Shown: positions 9,468-17,533 of the stretch, one piece after another
Numbering within the stretch: the first letter of the stretch is position 1
Layout: every line of letters begins with the position of its first letter
Source of the DNA: Larkinella soli
GTDB taxonomy: Bacteria; Bacteroidota; Bacteroidia; Cytophagales; Spirosomataceae
NCBI RefSeq assembly: GCF_003703975.1
Contig: NZ_QTJY01000012.1
Span: 186,001 to 250,000 of the forward strand
Length of the DNA: 64,000 nucleotides
Direction of reading: 5' to 3'
Position numbers and translations under genes: made by a program
Notes under the pieces: generated by a model
Told to the model about the DNA's origin: nothing
What the model saw: only the letters and a program-made list of their open reading frames with translations
The model's database searches: none

Positions 9468-11708
9468 ATGAATGAGTTCAGAGTTGATCTGACAAACTGC
9501 GAGCGCGAGCCCATTCACATTTTAGGTCACGTCCAGTCCCACGGTTGCCTCGTCGGCCTTCTTCCCGAAACCTACACCATCGCCCACGTCAGCGCCAACA
9601 TCGGCGAGCTGAGCGGCCGCGCGCCCGAAGAGGTTCTCGGTCGGCCCCTCGACGTGCTGCTGGAAAAGACCGACCTCCCCGCATCGACCCTCACCGAACT
9701 GCTGAACGTGGGGCAGCGGAACCAGTCCTGGGAAACCATCAACCCCCAGTTGTTTCAGCTCAGCGGCCGCTCCTGGAACCTGATCGTGCATCAGCACGAC
9801 GGCCTGCTGCTGCTCGAATGGGAACCGGCGGTCGGGTCGGCGCAGGCCGTGCTGAACCAGCGGCTGATTGCCGAAGCCCTCACCGAGGTGCAGGCCAGCC
9901 GCCGGCTCGTCGACCTGCTCCAGAACACGGCCCGACGCGTGAAAACCATCATCGGCTTCGACCGGGTGATGGTCTATCAATTTGCGGCCGACTGGCACGG
10001 ACACGTCGTGGCCGAGGAGAAAGAAGACCACCTGGAGCCTTTTCTGGGGCTGCACTACCCGGCCTCCGACATCCCGAAACAGGCCCGCGAACTGTATAAG
10101 AAGAATCTGGTCCGGCTGATCGCCGACGTTCACAGCACGCCCTCCCCGATCCTGTCGGAACCCGGCTGGCCCGCCGACCGCCCCGTCGACCTGACCCACT
10201 CCACGCTCCGGTCGGTATCGCCGATTCATATCGAGTACCTGAAGAATATGGGCGTGGCGGCTTCCATGAGCATTTCCCTGATCTACCGGGGCGAACTGTG
10301 GGGCCTGATGTCCTGCCACCACGATTCACCCCGCTTCGTCGACTACGGCTCGCGGCAGGCGGCCCGGCTTGTCAGCCAGCTGCTGTCGGCCGCCCTCGAA
10401 TTCCGCAAGGACGAGGAAGACCAGAGCCAGTTCAAACAGCGGGACGAAACCGGCAAACGCCTGCACGACCAGCTGCTGGCCGACGAGGATGTGGCCCGCG
10501 CCCTGACGCGCCGGCCCGTGACCGCCCTCGACCTGACCTCGGCCACCGGGGCCGTGCTGGTGTTCAACAACCAGCAGTACCACCTGGGCCGGACGCCCGA
10601 CGCCGAGGCCGTCGGGGCCGTGACCGACTGGCTGAAAACGACCGGCAGCGACACCTTCCTGGCTACCCACCAGCTGCCCAACCTGATTCCGGAGGCCGAA
10701 GCCTTTGCCGCCACGGGCGCCGGGCTGCTGGCGATCGTGCTGTCGCGGGAGCTGAACGAATACCTGCTGTGGTTCAAACCCGAGCAGGTGCAGGAGGTGA
10801 CCTGGGCCGGCAACCCCGAAAAACCGGTCACCGTCTCCGACGACGGCCGGCCCCACCTCAGCCCCCGGAAGAGTTTTACCGCCTGGACCCAGATGGTCCG
10901 GAACACGGCCGAGCCCTGGTCGGAGGCCGAAATGGCAGCCGCCGTCAAGCTTCGCGAGGACATTCTCCAGGTGGTGACGCGTCAGGCCAACGAGATCCGG
11001 CAGCTCAACCAGAAGCTCCAGGTGGCCTACGAAGAACTCGATGCGTTCAGCTATACGGTTTCCCACGACCTCCGGACGCCCCTGTCGTCCATCCGGTGTT
11101 ACTCCGAAATTCTGGTGGAGGAATACGGCCGTGAACTGACCCCGGACGCCCAGGAATTGCTCCAGAAAATTGTCGATTCCACCAGCCGGATGCGGTCGCT
11201 GATCCGCCACATCCTGTATTATTCGCGCATGGGCCGGACGGAGATCAATGCGCAGGCCATCGACATGAACGCGTTGCTGAAAAGCATCCGGGACGAGGTG
11301 CTGGTGACCGAGAAAGACCGTTCCGTGGCGTTGGAAATCGGCGACACCCCGCCCCTCCACGGCGACCTGGTGATGGTGACGCAGCTGTTCACCAACCTGA
11401 TGGCCAATGCCGTCAAGTATACGCAGCCGATGCCGGAGGGCCGCATCCAGGTCGCCGGGCGGCAGGCCGGACAGGAAATCATCTACTCCGTTTCCGACAA
11501 CGGCATCGGCTTCAACATGAAGGAAGCCGGGCGGATGTTCGACCTGTTCAAGCGGCTCGACAACGCCCGCAACATCAAGGGCACCGGCGTGGGCCTGGCC
11601 ATCGTCAAACGCATCATCGACCGGCACGGCGGTAAAATCTGGTACCAGAGCGAACCCAACCGGGGCGCTACGTTCTTCGTTGCCTTTCCGGCGGCTCCTA
11701 ATTTCTGA
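9468..11708 (+). CDS. bphP: Bacteriophytochrome histidine kinase
   Basis: This is a 746-residue photoreceptor kinase. The N-terminal TNCEREPIHILG puts the biliverdin-attaching cysteine at C11, before the PAS domain (about 15-125). The GAF domain (about 140-310) carries PASDIP at 198-203, with D201 as the key chromophore contact, and the conserved histidines H254 (SPIHIEYLKNMG) and H284 (SCHHDSPRF). The PHY domain (about 325-500) has its tongue motif PRKSF at 466-470. A HisKA domain with SHDLRTPL (H533) and a HATPase domain (NLMANAVKY, GTGVGLAIV) follow. All canonical photochemical residues are present, so a red/far-red responsive kinase is expected. It is first in an operon with a response regulator and heme oxygenase. 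Confidence 0.97.
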   Translation: MNEFRVDLTNCEREPIHILGHVQSHGCLVGLLPETYTIAHVSANIGELSGRAPEEVLGRPLDVLLEKTDLPASTLTELLNVGQRNQSWETINPQLFQLSGRSWNLIVHQHDGLLLLEWEPAVGSAQAVLNQRLIAEALTEVQASRRLVDLLQNTARRVKTIIGFDRVMVYQFAADWHGHVVAEEKEDHLEPFLGLHYPASDIPKQARELYKKNLVRLIADVHSTPSPILSEPGWPADRPVDLTHSTLRSVSPIHIEYLKNMGVAASMSISLIYRGELWGLMSCHHDSPRFVDYGSRQAARLVSQLLSAALEFRKDEEDQSQFKQRDETGKRLHDQLLADEDVARALTRRPVTALDLTSATGAVLVFNNQQYHLGRTPDAEAVGAVTDWLKTTGSDTFLATHQLPNLIPEAEAFAATGAGLLAIVLSRELNEYLLWFKPEQVQEVTWAGNPEKPVTVSDDGRPHLSPRKSFTAWTQMVRNTAEPWSEAEMAAAVKLREDILQVVTRQANEIRQLNQKLQVAYEELDAFSYTVSHDLRTPLSSIRCYSEILVEEYGRELTPDAQELLQKIVDSTSRMRSLIRHILYYSRMGRTEINAQAIDMNALLKSIRDEVLVTEKDRSVALEIGDTPPLHGDLVMVTQLFTNLMANAVKYTQPMPEGRIQVAGRQAGQEIIYSVSDNGIGFNMKEAGRMFDLFKRLDNARNIKGTGVGLAIVKRIIDRHGGKIWYQSEPNRGATFFVAFPAAPNF

Positions 11709-11711
11709 AGT

Positions 11712-12143
11712 ATGATCGACGTTTTATACGTAGAAGATAACGCCGACGATGCGGACATCTTCAGCCGGCTGGTCCGGAAGTTCGATCAGTCCGTGGCCTA
11801 TACCATCCTGAACAGCGGCTCCGAGGCTCTGGAATACCTGTCCGGACAGGGCCGGTATCAACACCGCACCGAACGGCTGCCCAAACTGCTCCTGCTGGAT
11901 CTGAACCTGATGGGAATGAGCGGCATCGAGATTCTGGAGTGGGCCCGCTCGAACGACCGGACCCGGTTTCTGCCCATCGTGGCCTTTACCACCTCCGACA
12001 ATCCCCGGGACGTTGAAAACGCCTATCAGGCCGGAATCAACGCCTACATTGTGAAACCCGGCAGCTACCTGGCCACCGGCACGCTGCTGGAGCGGCTGTT
12101 CCGGTTCTGGCTGATGGACAATACCCGAACCGACCTCACATGA
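11712..12143 (+). CDS. Single-domain response regulator, Rcp1-type, partner of the phytochrome
   Basis: The 143-residue protein is a lone receiver. VEDNADDADIF gives the acidic pocket, LLLLDLNLMGMSG gives the phospho-acceptor D63, and AYIVKPGSY gives the conserved lysine K115. There is no output domain. The extended C-terminus (LLERLFRFWLMDN) and general pattern match the small regulators that accompany cyanobacterial and bacterial phytochromes. It starts 3 bases after the phytochrome stop and its own stop overlaps the heme oxygenase start, so it is almost certainly the kinase's target. What it acts on next is not encoded here. Confidence 0.94.
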   Translation: MIDVLYVEDNADDADIFSRLVRKFDQSVAYTILNSGSEALEYLSGQGRYQHRTERLPKLLLLDLNLMGMSGIEILEWARSNDRTRFLPIVAFTTSDNPRDVENAYQAGINAYIVKPGSYLATGTLLERLFRFWLMDNTRTDLT

Positions 12144-12736
12144 CGTTACTGGAACAACTGCGGGCCGAAACCCGCCTGCTGCACGAACAGACCGAACAGC
12201 TTCTTTACGCCGACGCCCTCCGCTCCGGCACGCTCTCTCCCCGGCAATACGGCCATCTGCTGCGGATGCAGGCGGCTTACCACGACGCCCTCGAAAAGGC
12301 CATCGACCGGCATCCCGCCTTTTTTGCGGACTACGAACCGGACCGCCGTCGCAAAACGCCCTGGCTCCGGGCCGACCTGACCTCGGCCGGGCAGACCCTG
12401 CCCGCTCTGTCGGAGGGGTTTGCCGACTGGTCGCCTGCCCAGCTGCTGGGGGCGGCTTATGTAGGGGAAGGCTCGATGCTGGGTGGAAAAACCGTCTGGC
12501 ACTACCTGAACCAGAGTCCGGCGCTCCGGCCCCTGCTGGCGGACGCCCGGTTTTACCGGGGCTACGGACCCGAAACCGGAACGCTCTGGCGGACATTCAT
12601 CGACTTTCTGAGCCGGCAGGATGCCGCCCCGGCTGAAGTGGTGGAAGGCGCCCGGCAGGCGTTTCGGCTGTTTCAGGAATTGTTCGACCGCACCAGGGCC
12701 GACCTCCGGCCGGAACCGGCTTATTCAGCAGACTGA
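12140..12736 (+). CDS. bphO: Biliverdin-producing heme oxygenase
   Basis: The 198-residue protein fits bacterial heme oxygenases. The likely proximal haem ligand is H15 in ETRLLHEQTE, and GAAYVGEGSMLGGKTV corresponds to the conserved distal-helix region. It would cleave haem to biliverdin, CO and iron, supplying chromophore for the phytochrome in the same operon. The start codon overlaps the response regulator stop in an ATGA arrangement, so translation is coupled. The 3' end overlaps the end of the convergent PAS kinase gene by 16 bp. Confidence 0.95.
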   Translation: MTLLEQLRAETRLLHEQTEQLLYADALRSGTLSPRQYGHLLRMQAAYHDALEKAIDRHPAFFADYEPDRRRKTPWLRADLTSAGQTLPALSEGFADWSPAQLLGAAYVGEGSMLGGKTVWHYLNQSPALRPLLADARFYRGYGPETGTLWRTFIDFLSRQDAAPAEVVEGARQAFRLFQELFDRTRADLRPEPAYSAD

Positions 12737-14469
12737 TATACCGGCACGAACAGCCGGAAGGTGGTGCCCTCATCCGGGCGGCTGCTGACCTCGATGGCCC
12801 CGTCGAGGGTTTCCATTACCCGGTGGCAGATCGCCAGCCCGATACCGGTGCCGTGATGCAGCCGCTGGAAGGGCTGGAAGATGCGGTTCTTGTATTTTTC
12901 GTCGAAGCCGATGCCGTTGTCGCTCACCGTGATGAGCCAGTAGGCTTCGTGGCGGGTCAGATCGCCCGGTAATTCCTCCGGGATGGCCGGGCGGGCGTTG
13001 ATCCGGATCAGCAGCGGACGCTCCGGCTGCCGGAACTTGATGGCGTTGGAGAGCAGATTCTGGATCAGCTGCCGCAACCGGGAGGCCGTTCCCAGCACGG
13101 TCGGCAGCGACCCGACTTCCACCCGGGCGCTGCTTTCGCGGATCAGCACCTCCAGGTCGCTGACGACGTCCTCCACGATCTGGTTCAGGGGAATGGGCTT
13201 GTCGGCATTGCGCTGCACGCCGACCTGCGAGTAGGTCAGCAGGTCCTTGATGAGCTGCTGCATCCGGCCGGCCGACTTCTGAATCCGGCCCGTCATGTCG
13301 CGTTCACCTTCCGAAAGGTTGTCCTGAAACTGACTTTGCAGCACGTCGCCGAACGCCTGAATCTTGCGCAGGGGTTCCTGAAGGTCGTGGCTGGCAACGT
13401 AGACGAACGATTGCAGCCGTTCGTTGGTCCGGACGAGGTCGACGTTGGCCAGCTTCAGGGCGTAGTTGCTGGCGGCCAGTTCTTTATTGGAAATCCGGAG
13501 TTCTTCGGTCCGCTGCTGCACCAGCTGATCGAGCTGCTCGGACAGCGCCCGGAAATGGGCTCCGCTTTCCTGTACTTTCCGGCGGCTTTCCACCTGCCGC
13601 GTCACATCCCCGACCACCACCAGCACACCGGTGATCCGGTCGTCGTCGCGCAGGGGCTGGTACGTCACGTCGACATAGAGGGTTTCCGTCCGGTTGCCGC
13701 GCAGGAGTTGAATCGGCACTTCACTGCTGACGTGGGAACTCCCGGTTTCCATGACCTTTTCCAGAAGCTGATCGAAGCCCTGATCGGCCAGTTCGGGCAG
13801 GGCGGAGCGGAGTGACTTTCCCACGAGTTGATCCGGTTCCCGGCCCACCAGCCGGCAGTAGAAGGAGTTGACCATCTGAAAGGTAAGCCCTTCCCGACTG
13901 AGGATGGCAAACCCCACCGGCGACTGCTCGAAAAAGGCCAGCGCCTGGTTTCGGGTCTCCAGCAGCTTCCGGCGGTTCTGCACGGTCTCGGTCGTTTCCT
14001 GACAGGTAAGCAGGACGCCCGCGGGCCGGTCGGCATCGTCGTAGAGGGGGCTGTAGTCGAGTGACCAGTAAGTGTCGATCCACCGGCCGTTGCGGTTCAG
14101 CGGAACCCGCATATCCTCCCCGCCGACGGAGTCGCCCTGCATGGCCTTGTCGATCAGCGGTTTAATGACCTCCCAGGCATCGGGCCAGCTCTCCTCAGCT
14201 TTTTGCCCGAGGATGCGCGGATGCCGGTCGTCGGTCCCAAGCAGCTTCCGGTAGGCGTCGTTGTAGAGCTGGATCAGATCGTCGCTCCACAGGATGAACA
14301 TGGGAACCCGGGAGTGGAGAATGAGCCTGACCATGATCTGAAGGCTCCTCGGCCATTGATCCGGCACACCGAGCCGGGTCTTCGACCAGTCGAAGTTTCG
14401 GATCAGCTCACCCATTTCGCCCCCGCCTTCCAGAAAAGCCAACTTTGCCACTGCCGTCTCCAAACTCAA
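12721..14469 (-). CDS. PAS-domain sensor histidine kinase (cytoplasmic)
   Basis: This is a 582-residue soluble kinase without membrane segments. Two PAS modules (about 40-160 and 170-292) are followed by a coiled-coil stretch (about 292-352). HisKA follows with the phospho-acceptor H361 in VASHDLQEPLRKI, then a HATPase domain (NLLSNAIKF, SDNGIGFDEKY, GTGIGLAICHRV). The first PAS-like block, MFILWSDDLIQLYNDAY, is typical of kinases common in Cytophagales. It has no receiver and no adjacent response regulator on its own strand. Its last codons overlap the end of bphO on the other strand, and it may or may not feed the phytochrome pathway. Confidence 0.92.
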   Translation of the reverse strand: MSLETAVAKLAFLEGGGEMGELIRNFDWSKTRLGVPDQWPRSLQIMVRLILHSRVPMFILWSDDLIQLYNDAYRKLLGTDDRHPRILGQKAEESWPDAWEVIKPLIDKAMQGDSVGGEDMRVPLNRNGRWIDTYWSLDYSPLYDDADRPAGVLLTCQETTETVQNRRKLLETRNQALAFFEQSPVGFAILSREGLTFQMVNSFYCRLVGREPDQLVGKSLRSALPELADQGFDQLLEKVMETGSSHVSSEVPIQLLRGNRTETLYVDVTYQPLRDDDRITGVLVVVGDVTRQVESRRKVQESGAHFRALSEQLDQLVQQRTEELRISNKELAASNYALKLANVDLVRTNERLQSFVYVASHDLQEPLRKIQAFGDVLQSQFQDNLSEGERDMTGRIQKSAGRMQQLIKDLLTYSQVGVQRNADKPIPLNQIVEDVVSDLEVLIRESSARVEVGSLPTVLGTASRLRQLIQNLLSNAIKFRQPERPLLIRINARPAIPEELPGDLTRHEAYWLITVSDNGIGFDEKYKNRIFQPFQRLHHGTGIGLAICHRVMETLDGAIEVSSRPDEGTTFRLFVPVYQSAE

Positions 14470-14590
14470 GCGCTTTTAACCGAATGCTACGATCAAATAT
14501 AGACGAAGCCGTCGTCTTCTGCCAGAAAATAGGCAATGAAGTATCCTATGGTCAGTTTTATGGTTACAAAGAAAACCGACTTTGCTCCCT

Positions 14591-15334
14591 ATGGCCAGTG
14601 CCACCTTCCGATTCTACGACACCCTGAACGATTTTCTGCCGGTTTCCCGGCGGCAGACGGCTTTTTCCCTGACGTTCATTCACCGGATGTCGATCAAAGA
14701 TACCATTGAATCCATCGGGGTACCGCACCCGGAAGTCGGTCTGCTGCTGGTCGACGGCGAATCGGTCGATTTTTCGTACCGGGTGGCCGACGGCGACATG
14801 ATCAGCGTTTACCCGGCTTTCTCCCGGTTCGAGGTCGCGGGCGTCTCGCGGGTGCTGCCCCCGCCCCTGCCGGAGTTCCGGTTTGTTCTCGACACACATC
14901 TGGGCCGGCTGGCCGGCTATCTGCGAATGCTGGGCTTCGACACCCTCTACCGCAACGACTACGACGACCCGGAGCTGGCCGAAGTTTCCGCAAGGGAAAA
15001 CCGCATTCTGCTCACCCGCGACCGGGGTCTGCTGATGCACGGCATTGTTCAGTACGGGTATTACGTGCGGTATACGCAGCCTCAGGCTCAGGTTCGGGAG
15101 GTGATCGGGCGGTATGGGCTTGCCGGGCTGGTCCGGCCCTTCACCCGCTGTCTGCACTGCAACGGTTTGCTGATTCCGGTGGCGAAGGAGGTCGTACTGG
15201 AGCAGCTGCCGCCCCTGGTCCGGGAAGCACAGGAGACGTTTTTCCGGTGTCCGGACTGCGGTAAAGTCTATTGGCCCGGAACGCATTACGAGCGAATGCG
15301 GCAGTTTCTCGATACCGTCCTGCGAAACCCGTAG
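14591..15334 (+). CDS. Mut7-C RNase domain protein with N-terminal ubiquitin-like (ThiS/MoaD) fold
   Basis: The ATG at 14591 gives 247 residues. Residues 1 to about 85 form a small beta-grasp domain of the Mut7-C ubiquitin type (HRMSIKDTIESIGVPHPEV, VADGDMISVYPAF). The rest is a Mut7-C PIN-like nuclease: FVLDTHLGRLAGYLRMLGFD supplies the first acidic residue, ENRILLTRDRGLL the next. It ends in a zinc ribbon built from CLHCNG and CPDCGKVYW. The domain pair is widespread in bacteria and is thought to process RNA; its targets are unknown. The gene diverges from the PAS kinase and its stop lies 89 bases before the GH13 start. Confidence 0.9.
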   Translation: MASATFRFYDTLNDFLPVSRRQTAFSLTFIHRMSIKDTIESIGVPHPEVGLLLVDGESVDFSYRVADGDMISVYPAFSRFEVAGVSRVLPPPLPEFRFVLDTHLGRLAGYLRMLGFDTLYRNDYDDPELAEVSARENRILLTRDRGLLMHGIVQYGYYVRYTQPQAQVREVIGRYGLAGLVRPFTRCLHCNGLLIPVAKEVVLEQLPPLVREAQETFFRCPDCGKVYWPGTHYERMRQFLDTVLRNP

Positions 15335-15423
15335 TTAACCCCGGCAGAAGGGGTATTTTTACGGTTTCGGGCCGATGGTTTTTTGCGGACCTTTACCAAG
15401 TAAAGCGAAACCGCTTTCCGACC

Positions 15424-17403
15424 ATGTCCGCATCCCAGCAACACATCCACGCCGGAACGCCCCTCGGCGCCAATCTGGTCGACGGCGGGGTGACCTTCCG
15501 TACCTGGGCGCCGAACGCCCGGGAGGTTTACGTGGCCGCCTGCGATCCCGGTACGGCCTTCCCGGTCAACTGGCAGAAGAACCCCGACGACCTGCTCGTC
15601 AGGGACCCGAACGGCTACTGGGGCGGCTTTTTCCCGGGCCTGTCCGACGGCGACGAATACCGGTTCTTCGTGGTCGGGCCGACCGGCATCGAAGGCTTCA
15701 AGCGCGACCCCTACGCCCGCGAGCTGGTCCTGGACGGCTACCCGGAGTGCAACTGCATCGTCCGCGACCCGGACCGCTACGTCTGGCACGATCAGGGCTA
15801 CCGTACCCCCGACTTCAGCGACCTGATCGTGTATCAACTGCATTTCGGGGTGTTCTTCGCCGAAGACGGGCAGGGCAACGACATCCGGCGCCACCGCGTC
15901 TGCAAGTTTCTGGACGTGGTCAACCGGATCGAGTACCTGGCCGACCTCGGCGTCAACGCCATCATGCCCCTGCCCTTTCAGGAGTACCAGGGGGCCAACA
16001 GCCTCGGCTACAACGGTACCGACCTCTTTTCGCCCGAAATGGACTATACCGTCCGGCTGAATGACCTTCCGCCCTACCTCGCGGCCGTCAACCGGCTGCT
16101 CCAGGCCAAAGGACACCCGCCCATGACCCTGGAAGAACTGAGCGGACAGATCAGCCAGTTGAAAACGCTCGTCGATCTGTGCCACCTCTACGGCATCGCG
16201 GTGATCATGGACGTCGTCTACAACCACGCCGGTGGCGGCTTCGACGCCCAGAGCCTATATTTCTTCGACCAGAAACCGCCTGGCGACAACGCCGACAGCC
16301 TCTATTTCCTGCGCGACGGCCACGCGGGCGGACTGGTGTTCGACTTCCGGAAGCCGGAGGTCCGGCAGTTTCTGATCGACAACGGCAAAATGCTGCTTCA
16401 GGAATACCACATGGACGGCCTGCGCTACGACCAGGTCACCGTGATCGACGAACACGGCGGCTGGTTTTTCTGCCAGGACCTGACCGACACGCTGCGCTTC
16501 GTCAAGCCGGAGGCCGTGCAGATCGCCGAATACTGGGCCGGCGAACGCTGGAAAGGCATCGCCCGCCGGCCCCACGGCATGGGCTTCGACCTGGGCTACA
16601 GCGGCACCCTCCGCGACACCCTCCGCCGGGTGATCGGGCAGACCAGCGGGGGCGCCCACGCACCGGTGCAGCTCGAACCGCTGCGCGACGCCCTCCGGAT
16701 GACCTATGCCGACGGCAGGCGCTGGACGGTGTATCAGTGCATCGAAAACCACGACCTGCTCGACTTCAACCACGGCGACCGCCAGCCCCGCATCCCGGCC
16801 CTGGCCGACCCCTCGGACGCCCGCTCCTGGTATGCCCGCAGCCGCGCCCGGGTGGCCGCCGGGCTGCTGATGACCGCCCCCGGGGTGCCGATGCTGTTCA
16901 TGGGGCAGGAGTTTCTGGAACAGAAATACTGGACCGACTGGCAGGGCCGCCCCGACCTGCTCATCGACTGGGCGGGCCAGCAGGGCCGCGACCGCCACAT
17001 GGTCGACTACCACCGGTTCATGCGGGACCTGCTCCGGCTCCGGCGCAGGCATCCGGCCCTGCGCAGCAACGGCCTGAACGTATTTCACTGCCACAACGGC
17101 AACCGTATTCTGGCCTTTCACCGCTGGGTTCCGGGCACGGGGCGGCATGTGGTGGTGGTTGCCGGCCTGAATGAGAATACGTTCTACGACCACAGCTACC
17201 GCATCGGAATGCCCTTCGGCGGGCATTGGCACGAGGTCTTCAACAGCGACGTCTACGACACCTTCTTCAACCCCGTCGTGCAGGGCAATCCCGGCGGTCT
17301 GGACGCCGGCGGCCCGGGCTGGGACGGCCTGCCTTTCTCGGCTACGCTCACCCTTCCCGCCAACAGCCTGCTGGTCTTCGCTCAGGACCGGGGCGATTTC
17401 TGA
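15424..17403 (+). CDS. GH13 alpha-amylase-family protein with N-terminal CBM48 (branching-enzyme/trehalohydrolase-like)
   Basis: I choose the ATG at 15424 (659 residues); the frame remains open upstream to 15271 but overlaps the preceding gene and lacks conservation signals. Residues 15-105 form an early-set CBM48-like module (GVTFRTWAPNAREVYVAA). The GH13 barrel shows region I DVVYNH (263-268), region II DGLRYDQV with nucleophile D336, region III IAEYW with acid/base E369, and region IV ENHD (441-444). The pattern fits 1,4-alpha-glucan branching enzymes or maltooligosyltrehalose trehalohydrolases. No signal peptide is seen, so it is cytoplasmic. No glycogen or trehalose genes are adjacent to settle the reaction. 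Confidence 0.88.
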   Translation: MSASQQHIHAGTPLGANLVDGGVTFRTWAPNAREVYVAACDPGTAFPVNWQKNPDDLLVRDPNGYWGGFFPGLSDGDEYRFFVVGPTGIEGFKRDPYARELVLDGYPECNCIVRDPDRYVWHDQGYRTPDFSDLIVYQLHFGVFFAEDGQGNDIRRHRVCKFLDVVNRIEYLADLGVNAIMPLPFQEYQGANSLGYNGTDLFSPEMDYTVRLNDLPPYLAAVNRLLQAKGHPPMTLEELSGQISQLKTLVDLCHLYGIAVIMDVVYNHAGGGFDAQSLYFFDQKPPGDNADSLYFLRDGHAGGLVFDFRKPEVRQFLIDNGKMLLQEYHMDGLRYDQVTVIDEHGGWFFCQDLTDTLRFVKPEAVQIAEYWAGERWKGIARRPHGMGFDLGYSGTLRDTLRRVIGQTSGGAHAPVQLEPLRDALRMTYADGRRWTVYQCIENHDLLDFNHGDRQPRIPALADPSDARSWYARSRARVAAGLLMTAPGVPMLFMGQEFLEQKYWTDWQGRPDLLIDWAGQQGRDRHMVDYHRFMRDLLRLRRRHPALRSNGLNVFHCHNGNRILAFHRWVPGTGRHVVVVAGLNENTFYDHSYRIGMPFGGHWHEVFNSDVYDTFFNPVVQGNPGGLDAGGPGWDGLPFSATLTLPANSLLVFAQDRGDF

Positions 17404-17452
17404 CAAACGGACGCGGGCCTGTCCACCGGTGGACAGGCCCGCGTCCGTTTGT
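17403..17452. terminator. Perfect 50-bp palindrome after the GH13 gene, terminator-like
   Basis: The 50 bases starting at the last base of the TGA stop form a perfect palindrome with 25-base arms centred between 17427 and 17428. The arms are GC-rich inside and end in ACAAAC and GTTTGT. There is no long T tract, so it is either a weak intrinsic terminator or an mRNA-end stabilising hairpin. Confidence 0.65.
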
Positions 17453-17533
17453 GGACAGTCCTCTCCTGCCCTATCCCGTTTTTTCGCTCCCAGGCCCCCT
17501 TTCGACGTTTGGCACCGGATTTGATTTAAGAAA

